This document shows positions 33,659-44,229 of a stretch of 64,000 nt of DNA, in pieces. The position numbers and the translations under genes were made by a program. The notes under the pieces were generated by a model. That model saw only the letters and a list, made by a program, of their open reading frames with translations. It was not told where the DNA came from and ran no database searches. This stretch comes from Euglena gracilis (taxonomy: Eukaryota; Euglenida; Euglenophyceae; Euglenales), in the NCBI GenBank assembly GCA_039621445.1, contig CP154956.1, forward strand, positions 3,594,170-3,658,169, read 5' to 3'. Within the stretch, counting starts at the first letter, position 1. Every line of letters begins with the position of its first letter.

Positions 33659-34474
33659 CGGTGCCACCTCGGGAACCGGCGGATTATCACCATGATCCTC
33701 TGTTCCCGGAATTAATAATATTTTTTTTTTCAGTCGCGAGCGACTGGATTACTAGTTCTGAATCACCTCCGTTTGACTCCTAACTACCCGCCAGGCCAAA
33801 ATTATTCACGCACGAAGGGGTTTAAACCGGGTAGGATTGGCCCGCCCGCCCTGGATGAGACCCCCCCCCCTTTGGACTCTACCATTTCCGAAAAATTGAT
33901 TATTTTTCAAATATCTCGAAAATGACGCAAAATCAAAGGAAATGTCCGGAGACCTAAATTGAAGCCCTTGGAAGGCCCTATCTGCTGGTATTTTGATTTC
34001 CCTGCAACTCCCCGCCTAGCCCGAGATACGGCCGTTTTTCGCCCCAGATGGCCGTTTTGTACACTTTTCCCACTGTTCGACTTAGCCGTTTTCGGGGGTG
34101 GTGGGTAAAAAGATCAATGTTTTCAAAATATCTCGAGAATGATGCAAAATCAAAGGTAATGTCCGGAGGTCAAAAATGGGTCAAAATGTTGGAAAAATCG
34201 AAAAAAAAAATTGCCCGAAACGATATTTTTGGACCTCCCGGACCTGCAAAGCCTGTTTTTGAGAACAAAATGAGCGTTTTTTTTTTACCCCCCAGGGCCC
34301 CGTTTTTAGCCACCAACCCATTGACTTCGGGTCAAAAACGGGTCAAAAAGGTCGAAAAAAAAATCGAAAAATTTTATCCCAAACAGTGTATTTTGTTCTC
34401 CCGGACCCGGAAGGGCGTTTTTTGAGCCAAAAATGAGCGTTTTTGACTCGCCAACGCCCTATTAAGAGCTCACC
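33548..34474. mobile_element. Long dispersed repeat with GCTGAGCTCTTA end, copy 1
   Basis: Starts near GTTGCTGAGCTCTTATCC and ends near ATTAAGAGCTCACC. Interior landmarks in order: AAGAGCGAAGCTTAC, a C run of about 38, GGCGGATTATCACCATGATC, TTTTTTTCAGTCGCGAGCGA, GAATCACCTCCGTTTGAC, and several TCAAAATATCTCGAGAATGA blocks. The same order occurs at 54.00-55.31 kb. No transposase motif is seen. Confidence 0.65.
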
Positions 34475-34539
34475 ACTATTCAAAACCTGGTTTAAGACCT
34501 TCGAAACCATTGATTCCCCAGACATTCTAGACCCAATGT

Positions 34540-34962
34540 GCTCAACGTCCGGCATCTGACTCACTAAACCCTTTCCTAAATAAATTTGCCCCGACAAAGT
34601 TAGTGGGCCAATCTTTTTTTGGCCCAACCCCCTGCAAAACTATTTGGGCAATTCTCAACACCATTGATGGATCGATTTCCCATTTTTCCAAGAAATGATT
34701 GGTGTCAAATGCTGTTAAAAAATTTACCATAAGGTAATGCTCCCATTCCTTGGACAACAATTAAAACGGCATGTTGTGTTTTGATTATATTATGCTTTCT
34801 GATTCTCCAGAAACATACATCATTTTTGCATTGTTGTATGTGAAGAGGGGTAAGATGATTTCCTTGCAAAGTTTTAGGCTCACAAAGCATTTTGGCATAC
34901 AAAACTTTAGGACCTTGCAGAGGTTTGGGAAGCTGGCGAGGCTTCAATGGAGCCCCGGGCAC
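34540..34962 (-). pseudogene. Decayed reverse-transcriptase fragment
   Basis: Minus strand. One frame contains YLMVNFLTAFDTNHFLEKW, which resembles reverse-transcriptase motif A of non-LTR elements (D-x3-AFD followed by L and W), with N for the first D. The upstream part of the same strand (about 34962-34745) is in another frame, so there is at least one frameshift. The catalytic YxDD motif was not found. A host-gene fragment cannot be excluded. Confidence 0.3.
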
Positions 34963-34999
34963 ATTGGTCCACCAATTCTACCCTGGGGATCCCATTGCT

Positions 35000-36660
35000 T
35001 GCCACGCCCCACTTTCGAGGAAAAGAAATGAAAGCCAATGCACGCAATCGAATGATATTCCGAGGCAGCCGATCTGGCACTTATCACACACACACTGGCT
35101 TGGGACTGTGAGGAATTTCAAAAAAAGAAATGGCATTTCTTTTCAAAAGTCCTGAGTCCTCGGACCGAAAGCGTCCAAAAATAGATTTTGATATGTTCTG
35201 GGGCCTGGGAATGAAACTCAGGACTACAATTAGGGTGCCTGGCACAGGTGTCCCAACGGACGCGAGGCACACACGGCACACACCACAGCATGTGTGTTTG
35301 GGGACCGCCTTAGGGCTTCTCACCAACGTGGGGTGTTGGGGATACCTCAAGGGCAGATGGGGAGAAACTCAAGCCCTTGCGCCGTTCATGTTGTCCTAAG
35401 GGCGGAGAGACGGTGACGGCATCCGCGGCAAATCGGAAACATTTTTTTTGATTCTTGAGGGAGGAGCGAGAAATCTCGGCTGAAGGAAGCATGCGAGGGT
35501 ACTTCACACCCTGTGTGCAGGGCAAATTCCGCACATTTGCTGCCAACGTGCTGTGTGTTCCATTTGTTGACTGAAACCCCAAGGGTAAAGGCTCTTTTCA
35601 AATCATTCTTCCACAGATAATTGGCTCAAATTTTTTGACGCTTCAGGTGCTAAAAAAAGCTTTTTTCACCGACTCAACTGCCGACGCTGGAATTTGAACC
35701 CGGATGTCAGGTCCCTTTGCCAGGCCTCGCTTTTTAAAATTTAATAATATGGCGTTGTGCAATTGTACAAGGGCGTCAACGGCACCCCATTTTTGACGCA
35801 GTTGCACATAAACGTCAAATTGAAGTATTGTTGACTCATTTATGCGATTGCGCAACTGCTTCGACAAGATTTCAAACTGTTGAAGTGGGGTAGAGTTTAA
35901 GGCTCGGTCTCACCTGCCCAGATCGATCCCATTCAGCCCTTTTCAACACACAAAAAAAGCACTCATTTGCAAGTGATGCTGCAATATCACAAAATTGAAG
36001 GGGTGGAACTGTAACTTACACAGACAGATGTCACATTTTCATGAGGAAGGTGTATTAAAACCTCCTTCGCACACTTTACACCTCATGCAATTCGAAACTT
36101 TTCACTCTGCTCTTGCCTCGGAAATCCCTTTTGTTAAGGTTTCAAAAACATTTGCGCAAGTGCATGAGTGCGTTGCACAAATGAACTTCGCATATGCTAC
36201 CAGGTGTCGCAGGGGCTCAAGAAAAGGAGGCCGTGCTTTCCTGACCCCAAGAAATGAGAAACTTGCCCAGGAAACAACGAAAGTCCTGGGTTTGTCTCCC
36301 ACGTTTCCTGCGTCCCAACTGCAATGACCAGATGTGTTCTGGAGGTTGTGCATAAACCCACCCCTTCGTCTGTTTCTCTGAATCCCTTTAGGGGTTTCAT
36401 TCTCACACAGCAAATATCGGAGGTGGAAAAGCAGTGTCAGATAATTATATCATTTGTGGTTGATGGGGAGGAAGAACACAGCAAGACTGCCACCAGTTCT
36501 GGAGCAAACGGGGTGGGGGCAATAGTTTAGGGCTGCCGCATATTTTCAGAAATCTCCAAATCAAATATAAATAAATAATCTCAAATTTGAGTTGAATACA
36601 AATAAATGGGGGAAGCAGCCGACAGTCAACTGGCTTGTCTTTTCACAATACCTGGACAAC
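35000..36660. other. No secure gene; mixed sequence
   Basis: ORFs are short on both strands. 35680-35710 contains GGAATTTGAACCC, the complement of a tRNA B-box-like GGTTCAAATTCC, but no cloverleaf can be folded around it. 36140-36185 has TTTGCGCAAGTGCATGAGTG, a weak relative of the palindromic words at 24 kb. Confidence 0.4.
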
Positions 36661-36687
36661 AGCATTGGTCAAATCAGACAATACCTA

Positions 36688-36844
36688 CCCCCCCCCCGGG
36701 AAACTGTCACCTGACAGGTTGGCCAGTACCGGGGACCCTGACAACTTCCTATACTGACAGGTTGGCCGGTACCGGAGACCCTGGCAGTTTCCCGGGCGGG
36801 ACCCTGACAGGTTCTCGGGCATGCCAGTTTCCCGGGGGGGGGGG
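36688..36844. mobile_element. CCTGACAGGTTGGCC-type C/G element, copy 3
   Basis: TACCTA|C9-GGGAAACTGTCACCTGACAGG ... CTCGGGCATGCCAGTTTCCCGGGGGG|TAGGTA. The outer ends are inverted and flanked by TA. Internal modules: GTTGGCCAGTACCGGGGACC, CTGACAACTTCCTATACTGA, GTTGGCCGGTACCGGAGACC. Differs from the 39.90-kb copy at only a handful of positions. Confidence 0.8.
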
Positions 36845-36893
36845 TAGGTATGGAAGAAACCTTCTGATGAAAAATTTTGGAAGTCATCCCGAC

Positions 36894-37076
36894 CAGGGCG
36901 GGAAAGGGCCCCCGCCAAGCAATGGCATGGCCGAGATGCGCCGGGCGCAGAAGGAGAAGCACACGTCCTCCATGTTGGGCGTGAGGCCGAGGTGCCGGGC
37001 GCACAGCGGGAGGCAGCGGGAGAGGTTCGCGCCGTAGTGGGCCACGAGGGCCTGCACGGCCGCCGGCGGGGGGCCG
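36894..37076 (-). CDS. GT31-like glycosyltransferase, exon with ED motif
   Basis: Minus strand. It reads AAVQALVAHYGANLSRCLPL then CARHLGLTPNMEDVCFSFCA and RRISAMPLLGG. The acidic N-M-E-D-V followed by a Cys-containing helix (CARRISAMP) corresponds to the conserved EDV.xG.C...lg motif in the C-terminal half of GT31 enzymes, where the ED pair is near the active site. The acceptor CACCACAG|C is phase 2 and fits the phase-2 donor of the preceding exon. The proposed donor CCCTG|GTCGGG is tentative. These enzymes add a beta-1,3-linked sugar to glycans in the Golgi; acceptor and donor sugars cannot be told from sequence. Confidence 0.55.
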
Positions 37077-37194
37077 CTGTGGTGTGGCCTGTTCCCCCGC
37101 CCAAGCTTCTTTGGAAGACCCCCGGGGGTCCCCGCCACCCACCCGGGCCATCACGGGATCCTCCCCCGGGGGAGGCTGTAACTAAAACCTCACA

Positions 37195-37380
37195 AACCCC
37201 CCCCCCAAATAACACCCCCCCCCCCTCGGGGGCCGATTTTGAGCGCCGAAACCCCCCCTTCCCCCTGTTTTCCTTTGGTGTTCCATGTAAAAATAACACC
37301 CCCCCAAATAACACACACCCCCCAGGGCCCCAGCTCGGGTGCCCAAAACACACCAGGGGGGGGGGTATTTGGGGAGTTTA
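37195..37380. mobile_element. C/G element with AAATAACACCCCCC words
   Basis: CAAACCCCCCCCCCCAAATAA at the left, repeats of CCCCCCAAATAACAC, and GGGGGGGGGGTATTTGGGGAGTTTA at the right. Inverted ends and C/G runs as in the elements at 41.16 and 47.41 kb. It lies in the intron between two GT31 exons. Confidence 0.6.
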
Positions 37381-37768
37381 AAGAAAGGTGGACTTTTTGA
37401 CTCTGAGTCCCAGCCTCCTGGGCCAGAGGTGCTGCCCCAGGAGGCTGGGATGTGACCCAGCTGGTTCGTCATTTGCAATTGCGAGCAGATCCTTCGGCTA
37501 TGTTTTCCGTTGTCACTTTTGACCATTTCTGCCAACAGAATTCAGTATTTCTCCCCAAATTGAGGGTTGATGTCCAGGGGGGGGGGGGTCTGGCCAGCTG
37601 CAGGGCTCGACCTGGCTGGTGCCTGAAAACAGGCAAAAAAATACTTCTGGGGAGCATTTTTAGCACAATTTTGAGACAGGTATGGCTTTGGCACGAAGTG
37701 CCAAGAAATTTTGGGAAATATTACTCCAATTATTTGTCTGAGAATGCTGAGTTGCCTCCGGCATCCAC

Positions 37769-37880
37769 AGCGGCCCCTCCCGGGACCAGAGGGACGGTGG
37801 CCCCCCGCTGACGAAGGGGATGTGCTGCGAGGACGGCCGGTTGGGGTACCTCCTCGTGGGGTAGATGGGGGACCACCAGG
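37769..37880 (-). CDS. GT31-like glycosyltransferase, exon with SGG motif
   Basis: Minus strand. It reads PWWSPIYPTRRYPNRPSSQ then HIPFVSGGPPSLWSREGPL. The order W...YP...YP......y.SGG...L.Sre is the middle GT31 signature (substrate loop YPpY.sGgGYvLS). The start after GGGGCAAAG|CC gives phase 1, matching the donor of the DxD exon. The end at CCGCT|GTGGAT is phase 2, matching the next exon. The acceptor lacks a good pyrimidine tract, so the left boundary is approximate. Confidence 0.55.
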
Positions 37881-38463
37881 CTTTGCCCCGAAGGGGGGTT
37901 TGGGGGGGCCGGAACGGAGAACGATCAGGCGAGGGGAGGGAACTGTCTGGCCGAGCTGCGCAGGAAAGCCAGGTGGGGGTCGATACCCCCCAATGGAACA
38001 TCACAAGGCTGGAATTTGACGGTTGAATTTAACGGTTGGAATTTGGCGTCAGGTCAGATTAGTTTGCATATTGTGTGCCTCACCTGAATTCTGAAAAAAA
38101 TATTCACGCAGTAACACCGCCAAAACGAAACAGCCAAAACCAACCTCAACAATTCAAAAAGCACCCTCTTTTTCTGAACTAGCTACCCCCACCAGGGATG
38201 AACGGGAGTCCTGGAACCTGGAAAACGCATGGAGTCCTGGAAGACCCCCAACCCGTTCTGTTTTTTTCCAGCGCGCCGATTCCTGAGTCAAAGTTTTCCT
38301 TTGCCGTTGGAGCTGCCAAGGGAATTTTCCCGTATTGCATATGGAGCCTAAAAGCAACGTTCTCGTTCCAGGCTGCGTCTCCGGCCACTCCTAAACAGCG
38401 CAGAGAGGGGGTCGCCCAACCTCTGCAGTGTGGGGCAGCCTAACCATCGCCCCTAACACATAC

Positions 38464-38772
38464 CTTAGCGACCGCCGGGGGTGGGGGGTCACTTTCCACT
38501 CCGAAGAAACCAGTCAGTCACTTTTTCCGAAAAAACCAGTCAGTCACTTTACTCCCTCCTCCGGGGGGGGGATCGGCCACTCTTCAGGAGGCAACGAAAA
38601 TTTGCCAAAAAAAAACTCAAAAATCCAAAAAATTTCCAGCGCCTCCGGCGCCAGGCCGGTCACTTTTTCATTTTCGGGCCTACCCCACCCCCCGGGGGCT
38701 CTTGGCCAAAAAACCAGTCAGTCACTCTGAAAAAGCCAGTCAGTCACCCCCCCCTGGGGGTGGGGTAGGACA
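38464..38772. repeat. Dispersed AACCAGTCAGTCAC-type repeat, fullest copy
   Basis: CTTAGCGACC, G run, GTCACTTTCCACTCCGAAGA, two AAACCAGTCAGTCACTTT units, C/G run, GATCGGCCACTCTT, AAATTTCCAGCG with the GCGCCTCCGGCGCC hairpin at about 38640, GGTCACTTTTTCATTTTCGG, C/G run, then two CCAGTCAGTCACTC/C units ending in C/G. The unit is symmetrical in plan: repeated CAGTCAGTCA at both ends and a hairpin in the middle. Confidence 0.75.
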
Positions 38773-38904
38773 GGTGTTAAGCAATGGTATGGCCCCAAAT
38801 TACAAGGTGCTTAAAGAAACGTTGGGGGACAACCCCCATGTCATGTGGAACTAGTATTTGCCAATGCGGCGTCTGACTTTTTATCGATGCCCTGGATTGC
38901 CATT

Positions 38905-39018
38905 AAAAAAAAAAAAAGAAGAAGAAGAAGAAGAAGAAGAAGAAGAAGAAGAAGAAGAAGAAGAAGAAGAAGAAGAAGAAGAAGAAGAAGAAGAAGAAGA
39001 AGAAGAAGAAGAAGAGAA
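38905..39018. repeat. (GAA)n microsatellite
   Basis: About 33 nearly perfect GAA units after an A run. Frames read poly-Glu, poly-Lys/Arg or, on the minus strand, poly-Ser/Leu; not a coding repeat. Confidence 0.95.
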
Positions 39019-39144
39019 AGAAGAAGAACAGAAACCTGGAGGTGGCGACTCTTCCGATTTTCTGTTTGATCGAAGGTGAGAATCAAAGCCAAAGGCTGGT
39101 GGGATAGCGACCGTAGTGTTTGCGCACTTTTCTTTCACCTCACC

Positions 39145-39420
39145 CCACCTTGTCTCAGAACCAGAAAGGATTTGTTAGAACTGGGGGTGTGCTAAGACAA
39201 GTGGGGCCAACTTGGCTGAAAAAGACCAAAAAAGCGAAAAAATTCCTTCATTTCTGTGGGCCGTTGTTCAACCTGAAAAGCCTCAAAGCAAAAGTTGAGG
39301 TTCAGAAGTTTTATCAACATCAAAATTTTCGAGATATTTCTATGAAAAGAGACGAGTGCTTTCCAAGAAAATGACCTTTAAAAAGGAAGAACCAGGAGGG
39401 GTGGTGCTTAGGAGGGGAGG
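39145..39420. mobile_element. Diverged TGTCTCAGAACC/GTGGTGCTTAG element
   Basis: CACCTTGTCTCAGAACC at the left, GGGGTGTGCTAAGACAAG just inside, GGTTCAGAAG and GACCTTTAAAAAGGAAGAAC inside, GGGGTGGTGCTTAGGAGGGG at the right. Interior words match 23.42-23.80 kb. Here the C and G runs are short and mutated, so this copy looks old. Confidence 0.5.
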
Positions 39421-39730
39421 TAGAGTTGTGCACGTATGTGTGTTGTGTTGTGCAAATGCACACTCTCAGGTTTGCAAATACCTTCCCTACCCTTATCGTT
39501 TTATTGGAAAATATCGATGAGCACCGGGGGTGATGCTTAGCCACAATATTGACAAGGAAGGGTGCTCAGACAAGGAAAGGAGATTGGTTTGTGTGTATAT
39601 TTGTTGTGTGTGCGCGCGTGTGTGCGTGTGTGTCGTGTCGTGCTGCGTTGTCTGGTTGTGTGCGAATGCACACGTGACGGTTTGCAAATAACAGCCAACA
39701 ACAGGGGGAGGGGGACAGCAGCCTTTGCAC

Positions 39731-39835
39731 GCAGCGCCAGCTGCTCCATCCGGTGGGGGAACACGTAATTGTCCTCCCAGCAGCGGACGTACCAGTCATA
39801 GCCCCCGTAGTGGCGGGCGACGTGGCCCCAGATCC
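39731..39835 (-). CDS. GT31-like glycosyltransferase, exon with DxD-like motif
   Basis: Minus strand. It reads GIWGHVARHYGGYDWYVRCW then EDNYVFPHRMEQLAL. This is the GT31 metal-binding region: a helix ending in H/Y, then Y-D-W-Y-V, an acidic triplet, and Y-V-F...L..L, as in C1GALT1 and Fringe (DW[FY].ADDDTYV..enL). Here the triplet reads W-E-D instead of D-D-D, so one acid is replaced by Trp. The acceptor GGTAG|GG and donor GCTGC|GTGCAA are both phase 1. In the family this motif binds Mn2+ and the nucleotide sugar in the Golgi lumen. Confidence 0.62.
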
Positions 39836-39894
39836 CTACCGGGGCGGCGCCATGGGGGCAACCCCAAATTCCCCGACCCCGACCCACCTACCTA

Positions 39895-40053
39895 CCCCCC
39901 CCCCCCGGGAAACTGTCACCTGACAGGTTGGCCAGTACCGGGGACCCTGACAACTTCCTATACTGACAGGTTGGCCGGTACCGGGGACCCTGACAGTTTC
40001 CCGGGCGGGACCCTGACAGGTTCTCGGGCATGACAGTTTCCCGGGGGGGGGGG
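39895..40053. mobile_element. CCTGACAGGTTGGCC-type C/G element, copy 4
   Basis: TACCTA|C10-GGGAAACTGTCACCTGACAGG ... CTCGGGCATGACAGTTTCCCGGGGGG|TAGGTA. Nearly identical to the copy at 36.69 kb. It sits about 60 bp upstream (on the gene strand) of the GT31 DxD exon, in its intron. Confidence 0.82.
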
Positions 40054-40514
40054 TAGGTACCAACAATATATTATACATATCGTCGTTATAATTATATGCA
40101 CAATGATATGCACATATTTTGCACATGCATGCATGCATGTTAAAAAATATCCATACAGTCGTATCTGTGTGATTCCCGTGTTTGCAACATTAAATACAGC
40201 ATATAAATACACATATAAATACACATACATTCATGCAGGATCAAATGTGAAATGCTTTCAAATTCTCGAAATTTGTAGATAAATGCGAACTCTGGCTCTC
40301 TTCTTCTGGGGCAAGGGGTCCCACCCATGTGACTGGGACCCCTAGGGGCCCAGAATTTTGGGCAGCCCTTCAGTTTGGCGGAGAGGGTGTTTTTGCGCGG
40401 GGGGTTAACAATCCACAGCACAACCTACAATGCAGGTTGGGTTAATGCACCCCCGTCTTGTCTGCAGGTTGGTGGGCAGCAGAAAGCTAAACCCACCCAT
40501 ATCGATGTGGACCT

Positions 40515-40580
40515 CCCTTCCTTTGTCCAACAACCGTTATCTCTGTCCTCCAATGGGGGGGGGGCAGTTGTTGGGCATTG
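40515..40580. repeat. GTCCAACAACCG/CAGTTGTTGG short C/G element remnant
   Basis: CCTTTGTCCAACAACCGTTA, TCTGTCCTCCAATGGGGGGG, GCAGTTGTTGGGCATTGGGG. A degenerate copy of the GTCCAACGACC family. Confidence 0.45.
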
Positions 40581-40864
40581 GGGGGTACAAATCTGGGTGT
40601 ATGCAGGGTTGTGTCGCACCCCCTGGGGGTCCCATATTACCCCCTCCCCCCCAAACAGTGCGTTTCAGGGTTGCGAGTGGAATCAAAGGAAAATGTGGAC
40701 GATTGGGCGTTCCAAAAGGCTTCATGTTAGGTGGATATTCGAGATCTGTTGAACACATCGACTTATTTCAAAAATGAACGCCCAGAAACTGCCCGCATGG
40801 CTACCCCACAAACGGTCCACAACCAGGCTTCTTTTTACCAACCCCTATGGGGGGTGCCCATAAT

Positions 40865-41062
40865 AGCCCCCCCCCCCCCGGGGGGGGTTTGGACCCCGGT
40901 GCCTGCCGACCAAGCCGATTTTCGCTTGAAAATGGCCTTTTTCGGACTCCTTGCAGGGTCGGTGCGGGGGATGTGCTAGAGCACAACCCACCACACCAAA
41001 ACCCTCCGGTGCTCGACCCCCTGCCTTCCCATAGGACCCACCCACCCCCGGGGGGGGGGGGG
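40865..41062. repeat. C/G element with GGTGCCTGCCGACCAAGCC
   Basis: C run, G run, GGACCCCGGTGCCTGCCGACC, GGCCTTTTTCGGACTCC and a closing CCCCCGGGGGGG run. The same word pair occurs at about 5.14-5.22 kb. Confidence 0.5.
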
Positions 41063-41159
41063 CACTAGATGGAGATCTCCAGAGGGCACATTTGGTGTGG
41101 AAACAGGGGTCACAACGCTCTCACCTCTCGTGAGAATCAGCCCATCCCCACGGGGTAAA

Positions 41160-41592
41160 CCCCCCCAAAAATAAGACCTGGGTCTGATTTTTGGGTCCGT
41201 TGCTGGAAGCCTCCAGGGGGGGGGAGGTCTTATTTTGGGGGGGTCTTATTTTGGGTTTTTTTCTTGACCGACCCAGGACCGAAAAAATCACCATTTTTCT
41301 GGTTCCCAAGAGCACCAAAAATTTTCCTTCGGCTCTTCACGCCATGTGTAAATTGGTGTAAATTGACATTTACCATGCTTTTTGCACTTCAAAACTCTGA
41401 AATTTTTTGAAATTGCATCATTTTTGTGCATGAAATTGGGGATTTTGGTATTTTTTGGGAAAAAAATGCCGTCCTCGGCGCTTCGCGCCGTCAGGGGGGG
41501 GGTCTTATTTATGGGGGGTCTTATTCTTTGATTTTTGCTCGATCGGGCCAAGGGGGGTCTTATTTTGGGGGGGTCTTATTTTGGGGGGGGGG
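41160..41592. mobile_element. C/G element with AAAAATAAGACC ends
   Basis: TAAA|CCCCCCCAAAAATAAGACC at the left and GGTCTTATTTTGGGGGGGGGG|TTAG at the right. GGGGTCTTATTTTGGGGG recurs twice just inside each end. The interior holds CGGCGCTTCGCGCCG at 41477. Flanked by TA-containing words. Confidence 0.75.
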
Positions 41593-41869
41593 TTAGGTGG
41601 TGATATCTGCGGTTTATCACAATGACCCCAGCTCCCATTTCCATATTTTTTCCATCAATAGCGAATTGATTTTGTGATGGTGATGGTGATGGTTGGTGGT
41701 GGTGACACTTGTTTGTACCTTGCAAAATTGCGAACAACCTTTGAGGAGTATTTCCTTTCTCTGACCCCTCCCATATGTCCAGGTCAATTTAAATCAATTT
41801 TTTTTTTGAGTTTTATCTTTTTCTCTTGAAGTTTTCTATTTTTCATGATTTTTTGTGTTGGCGGGTTCA

Positions 41870-42090
41870 GCGAGGGGTCCAGCTCAGGGTTTGAGTGCCA
41901 CTTGGGAACGTTTGGGAGAGGGGGCCGCTGGCGGCCTTGGGTGGCAGCGTCCAGCGGCGCCCCGGCCTTCGCCATGCGGCGGGTCAGCCCGGCCTCGTCC
42001 TCCAGCACGTGGGTCACGAGGGGGTGTGCCGCGGTGCCGGTACCCCCGCCTCCGACCATCCGCGGTACCACTGTGGAGGCGCCAACAGAG
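41870..42090 (-). CDS. GT31-like glycosyltransferase, candidate second exon
   Basis: Minus strand. After CCTCCACAG|TG (phase 1, fitting the donor of the first exon) the frame reads VVPRMVGGGGTGTAAHPLVT then HVLEDEAGLTRRMAKAGAPL. It is GC-rich and free of repeats. In GT31 this region lies between the first strand and the DxD motif and is poorly conserved, so the family assignment rests on position and phase. The donor was not identified. A second acceptor (TTTTCCAG|GT at 42160) opens another frame. The plus strand is also open, so orientation is inferred. Confidence 0.35.
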
Positions 42091-42387
42091 CGCCAAACGG
42101 AGTGCAGCACCGGATGGCAGAACTATGCCGCATGGAATGAACAATGCTCCCAAATGCACCTGGAAAAGAAACACAGCAGATTGCAAGCAGAAACTATTTT
42201 TGACATTTGTTTTGTGCATATTAATATCTTCCCCCGTGCCCAACAAACGCTTAATACATTGATACCATGATGGGGGTCGCAAAGAGTGTGATTGTGGATC
42301 TCTGCAAAGCAGGAAATATGTTGCCAATAAATGGCTTGCTTCCTTCTCTTCTACTCTAATTTGGGCGTTGGCGGGGGGAGGGGTGAC

Positions 42388-42577
42388 CTGCAGCCCAGAG
42401 GCTGGGGTATCTGCTGTACCACACCATGCCGGGGATGGTCCGGGCCCAGGTCTCACAGCTGGCCTCCAGCAGGTGGTGCAGCGTGGGGTACGTGACCCCG
42501 AAGTAGAAGAGCCGGGCCGCCCGCAGCGGTGGATGACGGAGAGGGGGGCAGCATTGCCATGTCACCAACGCAAGGTC
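42388..42577 (-). CDS. GT31-like glycosyltransferase, N-terminal catalytic exon
   Basis: Minus strand. It reads RAARLFYFGVTYPTLHHLLE then ASCETWARTIPGMVWYSRYP and SLWAAG. This is the opening of a GT31 catalytic domain: a beta strand ending G/V-x-T, then a helix with the invariant E-T-W (a..eTWa), and a second strand v.fySd (here MVWYSRYP). The donor GGGCTGCAG|GTCACC is phase 1. The left boundary is uncertain; the nearest AG with an open frame is GAACAG|GACC at 42577. The membrane anchor should be in an earlier exon to the right. Confidence 0.6.
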
Positions 42578-42779
42578 CTGTTCGCTGACCTCTCCTCTTT
42601 CACTGCGCCACTTCATCGTTCATGTTCGTTGGTTTGCAATGTGCGCAACAAAAGGGGGGCCGATCTTTCCCTTGTGGACGCATGATATTGTTAAGATTCT
42701 TCAGGATTTTTTTGACATAAATTTTGGGTGCCTTTCTGGACGTAATTTCCAGGTGGAGGTGGGAACGCTGTTATTGAGG

Positions 42780-43080
42780 TTGCCCCCCCCCGGGGGGGCT
42801 TGCGACCTTCCTCAATGCCCAGACACTGGGACAGCCCATGGCCGGAGTGTGCGGTCCGGGGGGGGGGGGAGCAGAGCGCAGTTGGTGCTTTGCCCGCCTC
42901 CAGTGCAACGCAAACCAACCACACGGAGGGGAAGGGGGGCGGGGGTGGCATCCAGCGCTGGCCCTGCCGGGGCTTGGGGGAAGGCTGGGCCTCGGGCAGG
43001 CTGGGGGGGACAGCTCCATCAGATACCGCCTGCAGGACCCCCTCTCGGGTCTCTCAGGGGGGGGGGCTGAGGTCAATGAG
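42780..43080. other. C/G blocks and GC-rich DNA, no secure exon
   Basis: C/G runs at 42785-42800, 42858-42870 and 43058-43070 divide GC-rich DNA open on both strands (plus QAGGDSSIRYRLQDPLSGL; minus FPSVWLVCVALEAGKAPTAL). I cannot choose a frame. Confidence 0.3.
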
Positions 43081-43269
43081 TGCTTTGGGCAGGGGCTTTC
43101 CCTCGAAAAACAGAGTTGCATCTTTCTGTCATCTGTGACAAAAGTTTTCGCCAACTTTGATTTTGTGATGGTCAATTCTGAGAACTGTTTTGCCGGAACG
43201 TGACAGCAATTTCGGCGGGGTTGGACAGCGATTTCCCCCGTTTTTGACAAGAAATGTGGTGCAGTGGCC

Positions 43270-44200
43270 TAGGGCTGTGCGGGAAGGCCAGTTGGGGGGA
43301 GGGGGGTCGGACCCCCCCACGATGGCATCCGATCGAAGAAAATGCGAAGGCGCCAAAGGAGAACTTTGACCTAAAAATCGGCGCCCCTGGAAATACGGAA
43401 AGGCTGGGGGGTCGGACCCCCCCCACCCACCAGGATGGTAGGGGAGGGTCGACCCCCCCACCCACCACCCACATTACTGCTCTGGGGGGGGGGGGGCAGA
43501 ACAAACATTCAGTTGGTGACGCCCCGGGGGGGGGGGGACATTTCCCCTGGTCCAAAGGCACCCACCCACTTTTTCCGAAAACCCATCCATGCATGACTCC
43601 ACCCCGGGGCGGGGGGGGGGGTTGGCCCATCAACCCACCCAAAACCCACCCAAAACCTCTCACGAGGCACTTATGAGAATTTCCACCCAAAAGTCCACAG
43701 CGGAAAACGAGGAGGGGTTGGGGGTGAGCCCCCACCTACTCCCCATAGAAATTCCGGGATCCTTTCAGCTCTGCTTCGCTGTCTTTCAATGTTCCTGCTG
43801 AAGCCTCCGGAGCCTCAGGAACCCAGGTTTTTTTGGAGTTCCCGAGGTTTTATCAAAAACAAGCAGTTATTTTGGTTTACTAACCCAGAACGGGGCGAAC
43901 TGAAATTAGACACTTGACCCCCCCTGCACCCCCCGTTCCTCCAACGCCTCCTCCCCTGCTCTCGGCAGTATCCCTTTGTTTGTACAAAGGCCCACAATAA
44001 ACAATGTGGTGCATGGGTGGTTACTGCGGTGCACGAGTAGTAAGTACGAAGTAACAGGAAAAGAAAGCGAATTGTAATAAATCATGGCATTCACTGATCA
44101 CTTTAATTTTTCTCGTCCCTTCCCTTTGCCTTACTGCAAGCCCACGAGCCAGCCGCTGGACTGTGCGAAAAGGCACATACATAATTTTTAAGCGGCTTAT
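43270..44200. other. C/G-run cluster (43.27-43.74 kb), then no feature
   Basis: At least seven G or C runs flank GTCGGACCCCCCC words, forming short inverted units. From 43.75 to 44.20 kb I see nothing supportable. Confidence 0.45.
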
Positions 44201-44229
44201 TTATTCCTCATTTCCCCCACCACCATCCT

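Noticed and set aside
35660-35740. Possible tRNA on the minus strand from a GGTTCAAATTCC B-box-like word
   Set aside because: One base too long for a B box; no A box at the right spacing and no acceptor or anticodon stem could be folded.
38841-39138. Poly-Glu/Lys/Ser ORFs
   Set aside because: They follow the (GAA)n tract only; no flanking exon signal.
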